DNA from: Eublepharis macularius
Taxonomy: Eukaryota; Chordata; Lepidosauria; Squamata; Eublepharidae
Length of the DNA: 64,000 nt
Direction: 5' to 3'
NCBI RefSeq assembly: GCF_028583425.1
Contig: NC_072797.1
Coordinates: forward strand, 20,060,001-20,124,000
Position numbers and translations under genes: made by a program. How positions within the stretch are numbered: position 1 is the stretch's first letter; each line of letters begins with the position of its first letter. Below the pieces are notes generated by a model that made no database searches, was not told the origin of the DNA, and worked only from the letters and a program-made list of their open reading frames with translations. Shown piece by piece: positions 1 through 11,720 of the stretch.

Positions 1-379
1 ACCCAAGCACAGAAAACATGCTTTATCAAGTGGCTAACATTACAGGGCTGCTTCCCCCTACATTTTGTGTTGAATTGTTCAGAACAGCCCCTAAGCAAAG
101 CAACTCATAATGAATTCCTGGCTCGAGTTACTGCATACAAAACAAGCTGGGCTGAATCCCACAGCCATTACTTTTCATTCAGCACTAACAATCAGGTTGG
201 GAGCTAGTAGATTCTCAGAACCACCCTATGTTCTACCACCATCTTCCAAATCTCTCTAATCACAATAATTACATACCTACAATATTATATGTAATGGAAA
301 GAAACCCACTAAATGCTTAAACTGCAGATAATTTAGAGTGTTTCAAAAAGGTTTTCTCCTAGAAGTTTAACGGGATCTA
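1..379. other. non-coding, no recognised feature
   Basis: AT-rich unique-looking sequence downstream of ALPK2. No open frame, repeat or RNA signature was recognised. Confidence 0.6.
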
Positions 380-1110
380 TATCAAGACCGTGTGCTATCC
401 CAATGACGCTTTAAAACTTGGAGACTCACCCAAAGAGCAGGGGCAGTGTCCCCGAAATGCATAGCTGCAGGGCTCATTTCAAGGGGGAATGTGCAGGAAC
501 TGTCGCACTCAGGGCTGGCCACAACAGGCAGGTGGCTCACTGGTACTGCAGATGGTCCCAAGGTTAGTTGCCAGGAAGTCAGTAGCCAAGGAGCTGGCAA
601 ACGAGAGTCCAGAAGTCAAGCCAAGTGTCAGAGCCAATACGACAGTCAGAGAGAGGAGCAGGCAGGCCGAGGTCAGAGTCCAATCAATCAAGAAGTAGAG
701 CAGGATACACAGCAGGGCCATGGGCTTCCAGGTACCATGCTCTGGTCACAGGAAAAGGCAAGCTGAGTTGCTTCCACACTTGGCTTCTTCAGCTTCTCTC
801 TCTTATACTGTCCTAACAAGGAGCAGGTGTTGTCTCTTTGCCTAATAGCCCCAGCCGGTGCTGTGCCTGCAAATGAGCACCTTTTCTCCTCTCCAACAGA
901 GCTGTCTTTGCTTTATTTTTCCTCTTCTCAGCTGGCCCAGGGCGCCCAGGTTTCTCTTTTGCTCTGGGGGAGTATTCGTCTCCAACAGCCTCTGCAGAGG
1001 CTTCTGGCTGCTCCTGCTGAGTTTCCTTCGGAGCAGCAGCTGTCACGGCTGGCTCTGGCTCTAGAGTAGCCCCTGCTGGCTCGTCCTCTGAGGAAGACTC
1101 TGGGGCAAGA
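380..1110 (-). pseudogene. decayed TE-derived coding-like stretch (Ala/Glu/Pro-rich)
   Basis: The minus strand from about 1110 to 813 reads as an open acidic then basic peptide (PESSSEDEPAGA early, KRKNKAKTALLERRKGAHLQAQ later). It resembles gag- or capsid-like low-complexity peptides of lizard repetitive elements; no cellular gene was recognised. The 380-800 part is purine/CAG-rich with overlapping open frames on both strands and looks like the same repetitive unit. No terminal repeats were found, so class and borders are unknown. Confidence 0.35.
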
Positions 1111-1139
1111 GGTAAGGTGGCCAGTCAAGGCTGAGGCTG

Positions 1140-1560
1140 ACTCATGACAGGAACGCAGTTCCGGCAGTTCCCCAATGAGGTCACATGTCAGGTGGCCCTG
1201 ACCACCTGACTCTCGGCCATTTTGGGCCCGTTTCAGCCTGGATTGGGGCCAAAATGGCCCAAATTGGGCCTCTGATGGGTGGTGGATCACTCTCTTGTTC
1301 AGCAGTGGCCTGATCCTAGCCATTTTGGGCCCCTTTTCAGCCATTTTCAGCCCCTTTTTGCCATTTTGGGCCCAATTTCGGTCCTGAATGGCCAGGATTG
1401 GGTCCAAAACAGCCAGGATAGGTCATGTCAGGGGGTGTGGCATATGCAAATCAGTTATTCTAATGACCCATTTCCGGTGATGTCAAGGGGCATGGCATAT
1501 GCTGATGAGTTATGCTAATGAGTTATGCTAATGAGTTCCTCCAGCTCTTTTTCTACGAAA
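1140..1560. mobile_element. GC-rich low-complexity repeat (GGGCC / AAAATGGCC motifs)
   Basis: Dense short repeats of GGCCATTTTGGGCCC and its complement at about 1215-1395, then near-repeats of GGCATATGC and GAGTTATGCTAATGAG at 1437-1536. Similar GGCCC-rich blocks recur near 48.0 and 50.6 kb, so this is an interspersed family. Chance open frames on both strands here are products of composition. Confidence 0.5.
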
Positions 1561-1957
1561 TGACCCCTGCATAGCTGAATGTATATGGTGGGGACATTCA
1601 TGTTGCTACAAGAAAACTGCAGTAGCCAAAAAAAAAAAAGCCCAGCTACTCACATATACTTTTTGTCAGTGCTCAAAGTTAACTCTGTCCATTTTCAAAG
1701 CTCATCATCAAACAGTTAAATCACAAGTTTTGGAAGTTTGGACATTCCATTCCTATTCCTTAAATAGGCAAAGAGACCGATCTAGGTTAAGGTGACTGCA
1801 ATGACCGCATCAGGGGGTCAAAAGCACATGTGAGAGCTCAGGTGTCTTGGTCAAACATGAATGCAGAGATAAAACCACTGGGACGGTAAATGCGAGTCAT
1901 ACCAAAAACTCCAACATGCCAATCACAGAGAAGCAGTAGTTCAATTTGGGAAGCCGC

Positions 1958-2942
1958 CTGGGCCGAATCCACACTTCCCTACCTTCTGGTTTTCCTGTGC
2001 ATTTATTGCACTGGATTCTATCCCGCCATGACCCAGGCTGTGTTCACGTTCCCTTTCTTACTGAGTCAGCGTCACGCTATGCTTCGTTCACATCCCTGGG
2101 AGAAAAGCGGGATAAGGGGCAGGTCTAGATCCGCCATCGCCAATGACATGATTTTTTTTTAAATTTAATGAGAGATTTCCGCTATATCGGTTTTCCACTA
2201 TATTGCAAATACTTTTGATTCATAGACAACCAAGACCAAAGTAGCATTTTCTGTTGGTCAGAGAGCCCCAGGAGAGCACAATGGGTCACTGAAAAAGATT
2301 GCGGACATTGGTGGGACACAGGTGTTCGCATGGCCAATTACCACAGACTACCACTCAACTATATTTATAGGATAGCGATTTTTCGCTATACTGATAATTT
2401 TAAATTTTTTAAAAAAAACCTGGGAAGAGTCAACCTTTGCAGCCACAGTCCGCTTATCGGAAATTACCTAGGCTGTCCTTCGGCAATAAAACATTATTCA
2501 CGGTAATAAAAATGACTCACACACCCTTGATGCAACGCCACTTCCCAAACTGCTTGGAATTGAAATGGGATTGTGCGATAGTGCTAGGAAAGCACCCTTT
2601 TAAAAAAATAATAAACTGGACGGGGGTGCGGGCATGCCTCGGACGGAGTTAGGACCATAAGAATTGCTTGGCAAAGAGGGACGGTATTCCGGAAAGGCAA
2701 GAAACAAGGAAGTGGGGGTGGTTGAGAGGGGGCGGTCTCTTTGTGAACCGCTTCTATTTGTTCACATCCATGGTGAGAAGTGCACAAGAGAAGCGTTGGA
2801 AAGCATGACAAACTCATCTGAGGCACAGCGCAACAGACGCGAAAGAATGGCGGGATTGAGGTGAGAGTATGTGAACAGCCCTCTGAGAAGCGCATAAATG
2901 GGGGAAATAGCGGCAAACTTGAGACGTGTGGATTCGGCCCTG
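1958..2942. mobile_element. ~985-bp non-autonomous DNA transposon with terminal inverted repeats
   Basis: GGGCCGAATCCACAC at 1960-1974 is repeated inverted as GTGTGGATTCGGCCC at 2926-2940. The right end reads CCCTG, giving a CAGGG-type terminus as in many hAT elements; the left end has CTGGG. Internally, TTCCGCTATATCGG near 2177 and TAGCGATTTTTCGCTATAC near 2372 form further short inverted motifs. No transposase frame and no convincing 8-bp target duplication was found. Confidence 0.5.
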
Positions 2943-3097
2943 GTGTTCCTGAAGCCATGGGGGCTAGAAGGTGAGTTTCCAGAGCTGTCTTTTTAAGAGA
3001 AGTTCATCAGAACTGTTTTCAAGCACTTTGACAATAAACCAGTTGCACTGCCGGCTCAACTCTCAGTACCAGTAATCAGTATAATATTGAACATAAC

Positions 3098-3349
3098 CAG
3101 GGCTTTTTTTCAGCAGGAACGCAGTGGAACGGAGTTCTGGAACCTCTTGAAAATGGTCACATGGCTGGTGGCCCCGCCCCCTGATCTCCAGACAGAGGGG
3201 AGTTGAGATTGCCCTCCATGCAGCACGGAGGGCAATCTAAACTCCCCACTGTCTGGAGATCAGGGGATGGGGCCACCAGCCATGTGACCATTTTCTCCGA
3301 GGACAACCCACTGAGTTCCACCACCTCTTTTCCCAGAAAAAAAGCCCTG
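3098..3349. mobile_element. hAT-type fold-back MITE, copy A (252 bp)
   Basis: Ends CAGGGCTTTTTTTC and GAAAAAAAGCCCTG; exact 8-bp target duplication AACATAAC at 3090-3097 and 3350-3357, the hAT signature. The interior is a long imperfect hairpin: the segment around CATGGCTGGTGGCCCCGCC is mirrored on the right, so nearly the whole element can pair with itself. Confidence 0.88.
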
Positions 3350-4098
3350 AACATAACAGATTCTATGCCAACCCTGTTTCCATTGCACCCCACAGTCTTG
3401 CACTTGAAACCGACATGCAAGAGATTCTGGTAGTAGGGTTGCCAACAGGACTGGAGAAAAATGTCCTGTCCCTTTAACAGAGGCTTGATGGGTGCAAATG
3501 AGCAGTTGAATGCCTTCCATGGCAGGGACCACTGGGTAAATAATAGCCCATACTGCTTCTGTTAAAGGAATAATTACCAAAGGGAACACTGTGTGGTAAC
3601 AGAGGTAAGAGATCACAACCCACAACAGTAAGGACTACCAATTTAACATAAGATACTGAAAAGTACAACACACAATTATGGTAAAAATTACCAAACACTT
3701 TTACGAGTAATATTTATCACAAAAGGCTGATAACCTACTCCTTTTCAAATCCAAATAACCACAAGGAATTCACAAACAATAAACCGACACTCCCCCAAGA
3801 GGAAGGCGTCCCAAAAATGTCCCTTAATAAGATAGAGTCACTCCTTTCTTCTTAATCGTGGCGGTCAGTCGATGAACACATTCCAGTGACCAGCCCCCAG
3901 TCGGGAGACTCTGCAGAAAGGACGCCAAGCCTGCAGGGAGGACGGAAAGCCACCATGCGCTCAACAGGGCGCAAGCTGAACTCCTGTTTTGTATCCTCTT
4001 TATCGAGAGCGCTATATGCTGGTGGTTGTACAGTTCCACGAAGCTTCACTCTCTCCTCTAGCTCCGAAATGGATATCAGTTGTCAGGTATGACAACAG

Positions 4099-4146
4099 TA
4101 TGATCTCCAGATAGAGGGGAGTTTAGATTGCCCTCCACGCTGCTGA
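4099..4146. mobile_element. fragment of the same hAT MITE
   Basis: About 48 bp matching the left interior arm (GATCTCCAGATAGAGGGGAG then TTTAGATTGCCCTCC) about 70 bp before the complete copy B; no ends are present. Confidence 0.6.
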
Positions 4147-4213
4147 GTGCACAAAAAGTATTAAAGCACCAGAAAAGCCAAAGCAAAACGAATTTAATTA
4201 AATGGTACATAAT

Positions 4214-4628
4214 CAGGGCTTTTTTTTCAGCGGGAATGCAGTGGAATGGAGTTCCAGCACCTCTTAAAAATGGTCACATGGCTGGTGGCCCCGCCCCCTG
4301 ATCTCCAGACAGAGGGGAGTTTAGATTGCCCTCCACGATGGAGTGGCGCGGAGGGCAATCTAAACTCCCCTCTGCCTGGAGATCAGGGGGCGGGGCCACC
4401 GGCCACGTGACCATTCTCATCAAGGGCAATTTATACTTTAAAAAACTACAATGCCAAGACCACGGCAATACAGCCCGGAAAACCCCCAACAACCATCGTT
4501 CTCCGGCCGTGAAAGCCTTCGACAATACAACTCTCCCTTTGTTCCAGCTGACCCAAAGTGACGTCATTGTGCGGTCTTGAGTTCCACCACTGAGTTTCAC
4601 CACCTCTTTTCCCAGAAAAAAAGCCCTG
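4214..4628. mobile_element. hAT-type fold-back MITE, copy B, with internal insertion
   Basis: Same CAGGGC...GCCCTG ends and hairpin arms as the copy at 3098, but about 150 bp longer because the right arm is interrupted after CATCAAGG (about 4430). The extra part includes a Penelope-like tail at 4443-4530. No clear 8-bp target duplication remains. Confidence 0.8.
4443..4530 (+). mobile_element. Penelope-like element tail nested in MITE copy B
   Basis: AACTACAATGCCAAGACCAC through GTGAAAGCCTTCGACAATAC matches the right end of the head-to-head element at 34700-35038. It is a truncated 3' tail without the hammerhead-like part. Confidence 0.65.
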
Positions 4629-4639
4629 GTCAGGTTGCT

Positions 4640-5870
4640 ATGTATTCGTGTGCAGATGGATAGTGTTTCTTCAGTCTTAGTCTAATACTCTAATCACTAC
4701 ATGGCATTGGTTCTCATATAACCCCAAACCGACGCTGTTGCCAGTGTGCGGCACAGAAACAAAATCACCTTTTGAAGGTGATTGGCAGCCAGAAGTAACA
4801 AATGTCTTTCTTCTTTTCATTTGAAACTGTATGAAAGGAAAGCTGTTTTAAAAATACTTCAAGGCAGCTTGAAGGCAAAACAGGGCTCCATTCTTGTGGC
4901 ACAGATTAATTTCCACCTCCCTTAAGATCTTTTTTTTTAAAAAAGTCTATTGTGCCTTCTTGGAATTTTAAATGAAGACTAATTTATTGTGGCTTTTTAT
5001 TGTGCTGCAGCATAATCTTTGCAGCACCCACACAATAGTTACGCTTGCTTAAATGTAGAAGATGTGGGGAGTGATGAGAGGGCTGCATAAAACTTGAAGT
5101 GCTTTGCAGTTCCTTTTTAGAATCTATACAGGGACTCTCTTAAGAAAAAGTCCCTGAGATTTTGCAAAAAACAATACATGGACTGAACTCTCTTTTGCTA
5201 ATTGCCCCGTTAGAGAACACAGTTTTGGCTCCTGATAGTATTCTCCTTCTCTGAAGTGCCTCCTACCCCCACTGATCAACAAATAAGAGTGGATAGGAAA
5301 TGCTCCGATTGTGCTTCGGCTGTAGAATAAAGGCTGTGCATAGAAGCATGAATCTGTATTTTGGATGTGTGTGGTTTGTAAAAATTTTGGCGTGGGGGCA
5401 GGGCATATCCTGAGATGCGCCAAGGCCCAGGGTTTCTGGCAGGGCCCTATTGACCCCATAGGACATACAGGCAGGTGAAGGGCATGCAGGTGGGTGGGAG
5501 GGAAGGGGGGCAAAAGCAGGGGGCCTGATGGTGGAGGGGAGGGAGGCCCTGGGACCTATCTGCCCGGAAACACTAAAACCTTGAACCAGCCCTATAGAGG
5601 TGGGTTGCAAACCACTGTTATTAGAACAGCTGCTATGTTTTAAAGGGGATTTTAAAAAACTTTTGGAAAGATTCAGCATATATAACTAGTGGCTGTCTTT
5701 AGCTTATTTCTCCTTGCAGGTTCCCTGTTCCTCTTGTTCATATATCCAGAACCTTTAAGTATTTATCCTCCTATCTCACAGTTCTCTAGTTAGCTGTTCC
5801 CCAAAAACCCTACTCACTCCAACAAAACATAGCAAGTGACACTAAGGTCCAAAGTAGACAGGATGCTGGA
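4640..5870. other. non-coding flank, little recognised
   Basis: Mostly AT-rich unique-looking DNA with a G-rich patch at 5380-5580. Open frames on the minus strand at 5124-5679 are proline-rich, lack splice context or homology, and are treated as chance. Confidence 0.5.
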
Positions 5871-5871
5871 T

Positions 5872-6091
5872 ATGATTGCCAACTCCAGTTCAGTAATTCC
5901 TGGAGATTTGAAGGCAGGGTCTGGGAAGGGCAGCGTTTGGGGTGTGGGGTGTGTGGGGAGCTCAGTAAGTATATGATGCCATAGAGTCTGCCCTCCAAAG
6001 TTGTCATTTCCTCCAGGAGAAATTATCTCTGTAGTTTGGGGGATCATTTTAATTTTCAAAGGACTCCACCCTCCACCTGGAGGTTGGCAAC
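5872..6091 (+). mobile_element. MITE-like element with GTTGCCAAC-type ends
   Basis: Begins GATTGCCAACTCCAG and ends CCACCTGGAGGTTGGCAAC; inside it has CCTGGAGATTTGAAGG, GATGCCATAGAGTCTGCCC and CTGTAGTTTGGGGGATCA. The ends are inverted relative to each other. Diverged copies recur many times in this window. Confidence 0.7.
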
Positions 6092-6099
6092 GCTATGCA

Positions 6100-8300
6100 G
6101 GAGGTATACCACCATTTTCAAAAATTAAAATGTAGCCTCAGGAGCTTACCTTTTCTTGGAGCAATGGCAAAGAGAAGGGTCGCTGCAGACTATTTTTTCT
6201 GGTCAGCAGTGCACCCCCCCCCCACCCATGCTCTGTTGCTTTTTCACCATTATGGGAAAGATTCAGGGAGAAACGAACAAAGAGATGCAGGACTGGTCCT
6301 TATCAGGAATCTGAATGCGAATGCTAGGTCAGTGAATGGATGAGTGGCAAGTGATCTGTTCATGCATTCCATAATGCAGTTGTCACAAATATCTTTCATT
6401 GGACTGGCAGAATGCACAAAGATGGCATTTGAGGAAAAGTGTCTGACAGTAATAATGCATTTCGGATAAGTTCTTTTGGGCTGTCATTTCAACCAACCAC
6501 AAACTCACATTGTCTCTCGTATATGCTCTTGGTGTATTCTGGGCACAAACAACTTCTGTTCTCTTCCAACCCACACAATGTTTGACTTCGCAGCCCAAAT
6601 GCAGCCCACCAGCCATCTCTTGTGGTCTTCCAAGTGGTTGAAAATGATCTTATTGCAGGTCCAGGCAGGTAGAAAAATCAGAAGATTTTCTGAGTCCCTG
6701 GAAGGCCATCCAACATGACTGATCGACTTGACTTGAGGAGTCAAAAAACAAATGGTGCACGGCAGACTTGTCTTTATGCTACCACCTTCACTTACTGGAA
6801 GAAAAATGTATTGTTTCCATCCTCTAAAATCTGGTCCTGTCTCAGTCAGTACTAGACATGGGCACGAACCGCTTTACAACTTCAAAAACCCACGAAATTG
6901 GCAATTGCGCGATCGCAATCTGGCAGTTTGTAATTGTCCATGGCCAATGAACCAGCATTCGGAAGAAGCCTGGTTCAGTGTGTTTGGCTGCGGTTTGGGA
7001 AGCCAGACAGTCAGGCACCATCAATCAATTCCCCTGGAAACGGAGCCGGAGGAATGCCTGAACTCTGTCTGTGCTCCTTCTGTCGCCCTGGAAACCCGAA
7101 TCAAAACCCGAATCGAACGTAAGAACATGAGGTGCCCCACTGGACAAGTGGTCTGTCTAGTACAGTATCTAGTTTCAGACAGCAGTCAGTCAATTACTCA
7201 CAGGGCCAAGAAACAGGACATAGAGGCCAAGAGACTTTCCTGCAATGTTGCCTCCCGTAACACTGGTATTCAGTTGTTGGCTGCTACTGGATATGGAGGT
7301 TCTCTTTAGTCTCAATGGCCACTGATGGGCCTCTCTCCATGAATTTAATCCGGCTTTAAAGCCAGCTGTGCTGAGTGGTGATCACTACATCCACAAGCAA
7401 TGACTCCCATAACTTAATTACTCACTGAATAAAGAATTACTTCATGCCTTGTATCTGCCTCAAATGTGCAGGTAGGAAGTGTTTTACATACAGTGTTTTA
7501 CATACAGTACCCAGCTGCCTCAGGCACCTGATAAATATTATTACATAGAAGGAATGTACCTTTTGTCGCACCATTAAGACACCTTTTCTAGTGCCATCAA
7601 AAAGGCAACATTTTTTTCCCCTAGTAAATCTTTCCCGATGCTTTCCAAAGATCCACACGGCACTCCAGAGCCACATGCACACTCATGGAAGCGAGACACA
7701 ATAATCTCAGAATTGTGAAAAATGAAGTTTCCATTTGCTCTGGAAGTTTGTTTGGAATTTGCATGATTTCCCCGAAAGCTGAGGCAGTCTGATCCAGACT
7801 GATGAGTTTTTGCAGCTGTTTTCTTTAAAGAATTATTATTACTGTGCCTGGATAATAGTTATCGTTCTGCCTACTGTCATGGCAACTGATTGCAGCACTT
7901 GTCGATAATGACACTTACTAAGATTTTGAGTAATGATCCAGATTTGGGTCTCCTCCTGCAATTGACCCCTCCCACGGAGGCATCTGTATCAGCAGAGGAT
8001 CCTGTTTGGTTCAGGTGGCCACAGGGATCCAGACTGAAGAAAATGTCTCATTTTACAGACAAATATTCATTATGTGTTTTTGTATTATCTGGTAGGGATG
8101 TTTTGGGTACCCTGATAGGTCTTGCCCTAATCACAGTGGTTAGGTTAGCAACCTTGGAAATGATCTTATTCCCTGGTCATGTATACACATACCCATCTAT
8201 ATTCAGCATCATAATGAATTGAATTGCTAATAGTAACTTGGGTGCATCGGCATCCAGAGCAATCCCAGTTTCTCTCCCCCATGGAGAACCAAAGCAGCTT
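6100..8300. other. non-coding flank with scattered degenerate repeats
   Basis: No gene recognised. A block at about 6846-7130, rich in CACGAA and AACCCGAATC motifs, looks like an interspersed repeat of unknown class. The rest is unique-looking. The 185-codon open frame at 6752-7309 has no recognisable domain. Confidence 0.45.
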
Positions 8301-8311
8301 GCAATACACAA

Positions 8312-8388
8312 AACTCCTTGGGCCAGCCTTGATACTGATCTTGATAGACCAATAATCTGTTTCAGTATAAGGCAGCTTCATATGTTCA
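8312..8388 (+). mobile_element. tRNA-derived SINE 3' fragment
   Basis: CTTGATAGACC and TTCAGTATAAGGCAGCTTCA are the conserved 3' words of the SINE family seen complete at 35606. Confidence 0.65.
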
Positions 8389-8567
8389 TTATCTCCTATT
8401 TCACTTTCATCAGCTGTGCTAATAGTAATTATTTTAGAGGGTTCAAGACGGCATGAAAATGTGTACACTGCATATGACATGCAAGCTCAACCTGCCATTG
8501 TCTCTGGTAAGCAAATTCTGCAGGTTTTTATAGCGTTCCACAAACGTGTAAAAGCTGCTTCAATGGT

Positions 8568-8775
8568 GTATAAAGTGCCGTAAAGTCACATCTGACTAAT
8601 GGTGGCCCCCATAGTGTTTTCAAGGCAAGAGACAAACAGAGGTGCTTGACCAGGGCATGCCTCTATGTAGCTTCACTGGATTTCCTTGGTGGTCTTCCAT
8701 ACAAGTATTAACCACGGCTGATCTTGCTTAGCTTCCTACAGCTGAGGAGACTGGGCTAGCCTGGATCATCCAGGT
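8568..8775 (-). mobile_element. SINE with 5S-rRNA-like segment, minus orientation
   Basis: The reverse complement reads a 5S-rRNA-like stretch (GAAGCTAAGCAAGATCAGCC then TTAATACTTGTATGGAAGACC) followed by GCCTTGAAAACACTATGGGG and GATGTGACTTTACGGCAC. The arrangement suits a SINE3-type (5S-derived) element; it is diverged from the copy near 25.9 kb. Confidence 0.7.
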
Positions 8776-8802
8776 CAGAGTGAGATGACAGTGGGACACA
8801 AT

Positions 8803-8952
8803 GAGTGATTCTGCACACGTTGGATAATGCACTTTCAATGCACTTTATCAATCGTTTGAGGTGGATTTTTTGCTCCGCGCACGAAAAAATCCGTTCCAAA
8901 TGATATATAAAGAGGATTGGAAGTGCATTATCCAACGTGGGCGGAATCACTC
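8803..8952. mobile_element. 150-bp MITE with ~35-bp inverted termini
   Basis: Left end GAGTGATTCTGCACACGTTG followed by GATAATGCAC; right end GTGCATTATCCAACGTGGGC followed by GGAATCACTC. The interior also pairs (CGTTTGAGGTGGATTTTTTG against AAAAAATCCGTTCCAAATG). No coding capacity; the target duplication is unclear. Confidence 0.78.
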
Positions 8953-9539
8953 AATAAGTAAATTTTTCCACCACAGGTAACAATACCACAGTCCTCCCCT
9001 TTCAGCTCTCTTTAAAAACTATTGTCCATCTCCAGTTTCACTAGGCATGAATCCAACAGTATGATATACTTGACATTTTTAAAGAGGTTGAAAGTTTTCC
9101 TTAACAGAAGCCAGGCTTTGGAGAGGAAACAACTGCTATAAAACGAATACAACGGACAATGTTGAATTAATGCCTGTTGTGGGGGGAAATCTGTTGCTCC
9201 TTTGCACTGCCTCATGAAAAATATCAGAATGTTCACGCTGCTAAATCCTGTTTCAGTAAGAATTCAAAAGAAAAACAACCCCTCAAGGAGTAAGAGTAGA
9301 ATAAGGATTGTTAATATTGTGCAAATAATTAAGATAGAAAACAATTACAGTGTTATTGACCTGGAAACTGTTAGGGGGCAACTGAAATGTAGGAAATGTC
9401 TAACAGGGCTGGAAGTGAAAAGAAATAAGGGTTCTTGATCAGTGGGTTTTTTAAAAAATGTTGTCAAATTGCTAATATCCTCATATGCCTGCAAAGATCC
9501 ACACACAAGACGATCTGTCCAAAAGAGGTGTCCAGAGAC

Positions 9540-10150
9540 ACGCCCATGTGTGGACTCCTCACCATACTAGCCCCAGCCCTGGGAGCCCCGCCTGGTGGGA
9601 CAGCAGCTGGCAGACCAAGGCATGGCAGGAACCCCAGAAGGTCAGCCTGGCAGAGGGGAGAATGGCAGCAGCCACAGTGGCACCACACTGCCGGAAGGAG
9701 CAGGCAGGCAGCAAGACGGTGGAGCTGGTGATGTCAGCTGTCTCAGGGAAAGGGTGGGCCAAGCAGGAGGTAGGCCCCGGCCAGCTGATGGGGAGGCTTT
9801 ATCCAGCAGGCCTCCTAGGATAGCCAGTTGGAGATCAAAGGGGGGGATCATTAGTGAAGGAGGGTGCTCTTCCCTTTGCCGGTAAGCCAGGCCATAGGAA
9901 AGGGCAGGAAATTGGAAAAGGCTGGAAAGAAGCAGGACCAAATTCAGTCCACAAAAAGCAGCTTGCACAACTGACCAGGGAGGAAGCATGGGGCGCTGTT
10001 CCATGGTTGTGAGAACAGAAGTCCAGGGGAGCGGGAGGAAACAAGTGGCGCAGGCCCCTTCTCTCCCTATTCTTAGGCCTGGGGATTTCATGGCTGGCCT
10101 CACATGATGCCAGACAGACATGCAGTAGACTGGGCTGGGGGGAGCATCAC
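9540..10150. mobile_element. GC-rich coding-like repetitive block
   Basis: G/C/CAG-rich block with overlapping open frames on both strands, similar in style to blocks at 12.45-12.99 and 55.9-56.6 kb. Probably fragments of one large retroelement family; no domain or end was recognised. Confidence 0.35.
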
Positions 10151-10199
10151 AAGAGGTAACCCCAACTCTTCCTGCAAGTACATAATCCATACTGAACTC

Positions 10200-11720
10200 A
10201 TCCTTGAAGCCACCACCAAGGGGTACCCCCGATCACTGTGCCTATTTTTCTCTCTTACTAGCTATAGATGAGACAGTGGCAGTTCCCACACATCATTAGA
10301 GATACGGTTCACCCTTGGAACTGTGGCAGCTTTTCCCCAAGCATGCACACGTTATCGGTTGCCAACCATGTGCATATTGTTTTGCTCACTGGGTTTCCTG
10401 TGTCTTTACCGGGACCACACTGACTCCGATGTTTCCTTTTGTTGCCTTTGGGGGGGGGGGGGGCATTTTCTGCCGTATGAATTTTGAAGTGTTTCTGAAG
10501 AAACCTCCTACTCCTCTCAGTCTTTGCCCAGTTCTCCCCCCAAAGCTCTTTCCCTTCCTTCTTCACATTTCTATTCTGCTGCAGAAGCCTGCTTGCAATA
10601 GCTGCATGCACTTGCACATATGCAAAGTAAAAAAAATAAATAAATAAAAGGGGGACAGGTGCTTTTAGTCGATGATGATGATGGTGCCCGACCTTCCCTC
10701 CAAAACTGCTTTTTTTTTTAAAAAAAAAAAAACCTGTTTGGAGGCTTTCCTGCAACCTCACAACCAAAAGTAAACACTTGCGGATACTGCATGTGGAGGA
10801 TGAGTTGTCGGGGTGACTCAGCAAAACACAGACCTGAAGTGGGGAAAGGGCAGGAACAAAGAGCTGTGCACAGACAGCCAGTGTATTGTCTGAGAAGAGC
10901 TATGTGTACAGGTCTAAGCCAAACTTTCTGTTTCCACAAGAGGGGGTGGAGGAATTCTAAGGTTGAGACAATGAGGGGAGAGTCACAAGCAACTCACACA
11001 GCCCCCAGGCCATCTGGTGAATCCCACTGTTCTATACTCTACTGTGTCTTTGACAATAACTGACCACATTGGATATCAGTGCAAAACTCAACTAAATGCT
11101 GATCTAAGGTCCACAGCAATTTCAGTTTCAGATGAGTCCCTCATCCACTTGTCCAATCTGTTCTCTCGTGGGCCAATTGGAGAAGTGAACAGTCAGGAAC
11201 TTGTAGAAGGAGCAGCAGTCATCTTTTCCTCTTGAGTAAAGATGTACATGAAGTAGATTCACACATAACCTTCCGCAAGGACGATGTGGGATGTCTACTT
11301 TCCAGCTCACTTGGCTTGAAATGTTCTATGTACACACATATATATATATCCAGCAGCTGAATTATGCAGAAGAAACCAACTCAATGTGATTTCCTCAAAG
11401 GCTACACGTTCATCTCCCAAAGAGACACTGTGTCTCATCCCCAGCCACTTATATATCCCCACAAACATGACTTTGGTAACCCTGCTTGGCGTTGGGATGC
11501 TCTCTTTTTTTTTCAAGACAGTCTAGTTGGGACCTACTAATCTATCCACTCTACAACTTTGTTTATGATCATTACGGCTACTCATATAATGTTGAATGCT
11601 TGGAGGATTCACTGGAGTGCTCGATGTTAGAAGACACAGGGCATATTTCTATAAAGGCCCTATTGCAAAAGTGAGGGCGATGGGATTGTTTCCTCCTTTT
11701 TTCCGAAGGTAAGACATTTC
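10200..11720. other. ALPK2 3' flank, likely to contain the 3' UTR
   Basis: Directly below the ALPK2 stop codon. It should hold the 3' UTR, but no minus-strand AATAAA signal could be chosen with confidence. It includes A-rich tracts (10629-10646, 10719-10731) and a short ATG/GAT repeat (10669-10683). Confidence 0.4.
10449..10462 (+). repeat. poly(G) run
   Basis: Fourteen-base G homopolymer; similar runs occur near 17.9, 22.17, 23.09 and 36.48 kb. Confidence 0.9.

Noticed and set aside
6752..7309. 185-codon plus-strand frame as a gene
   Set aside because: No recognisable domain, overlaps repeat-like sequence, no conserved context.
9642..10190. 182-codon minus-strand frame as a protein gene
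   Set aside because: GC-rich block open on both strands, no domain, no splice sites; better explained by composition and repeats.
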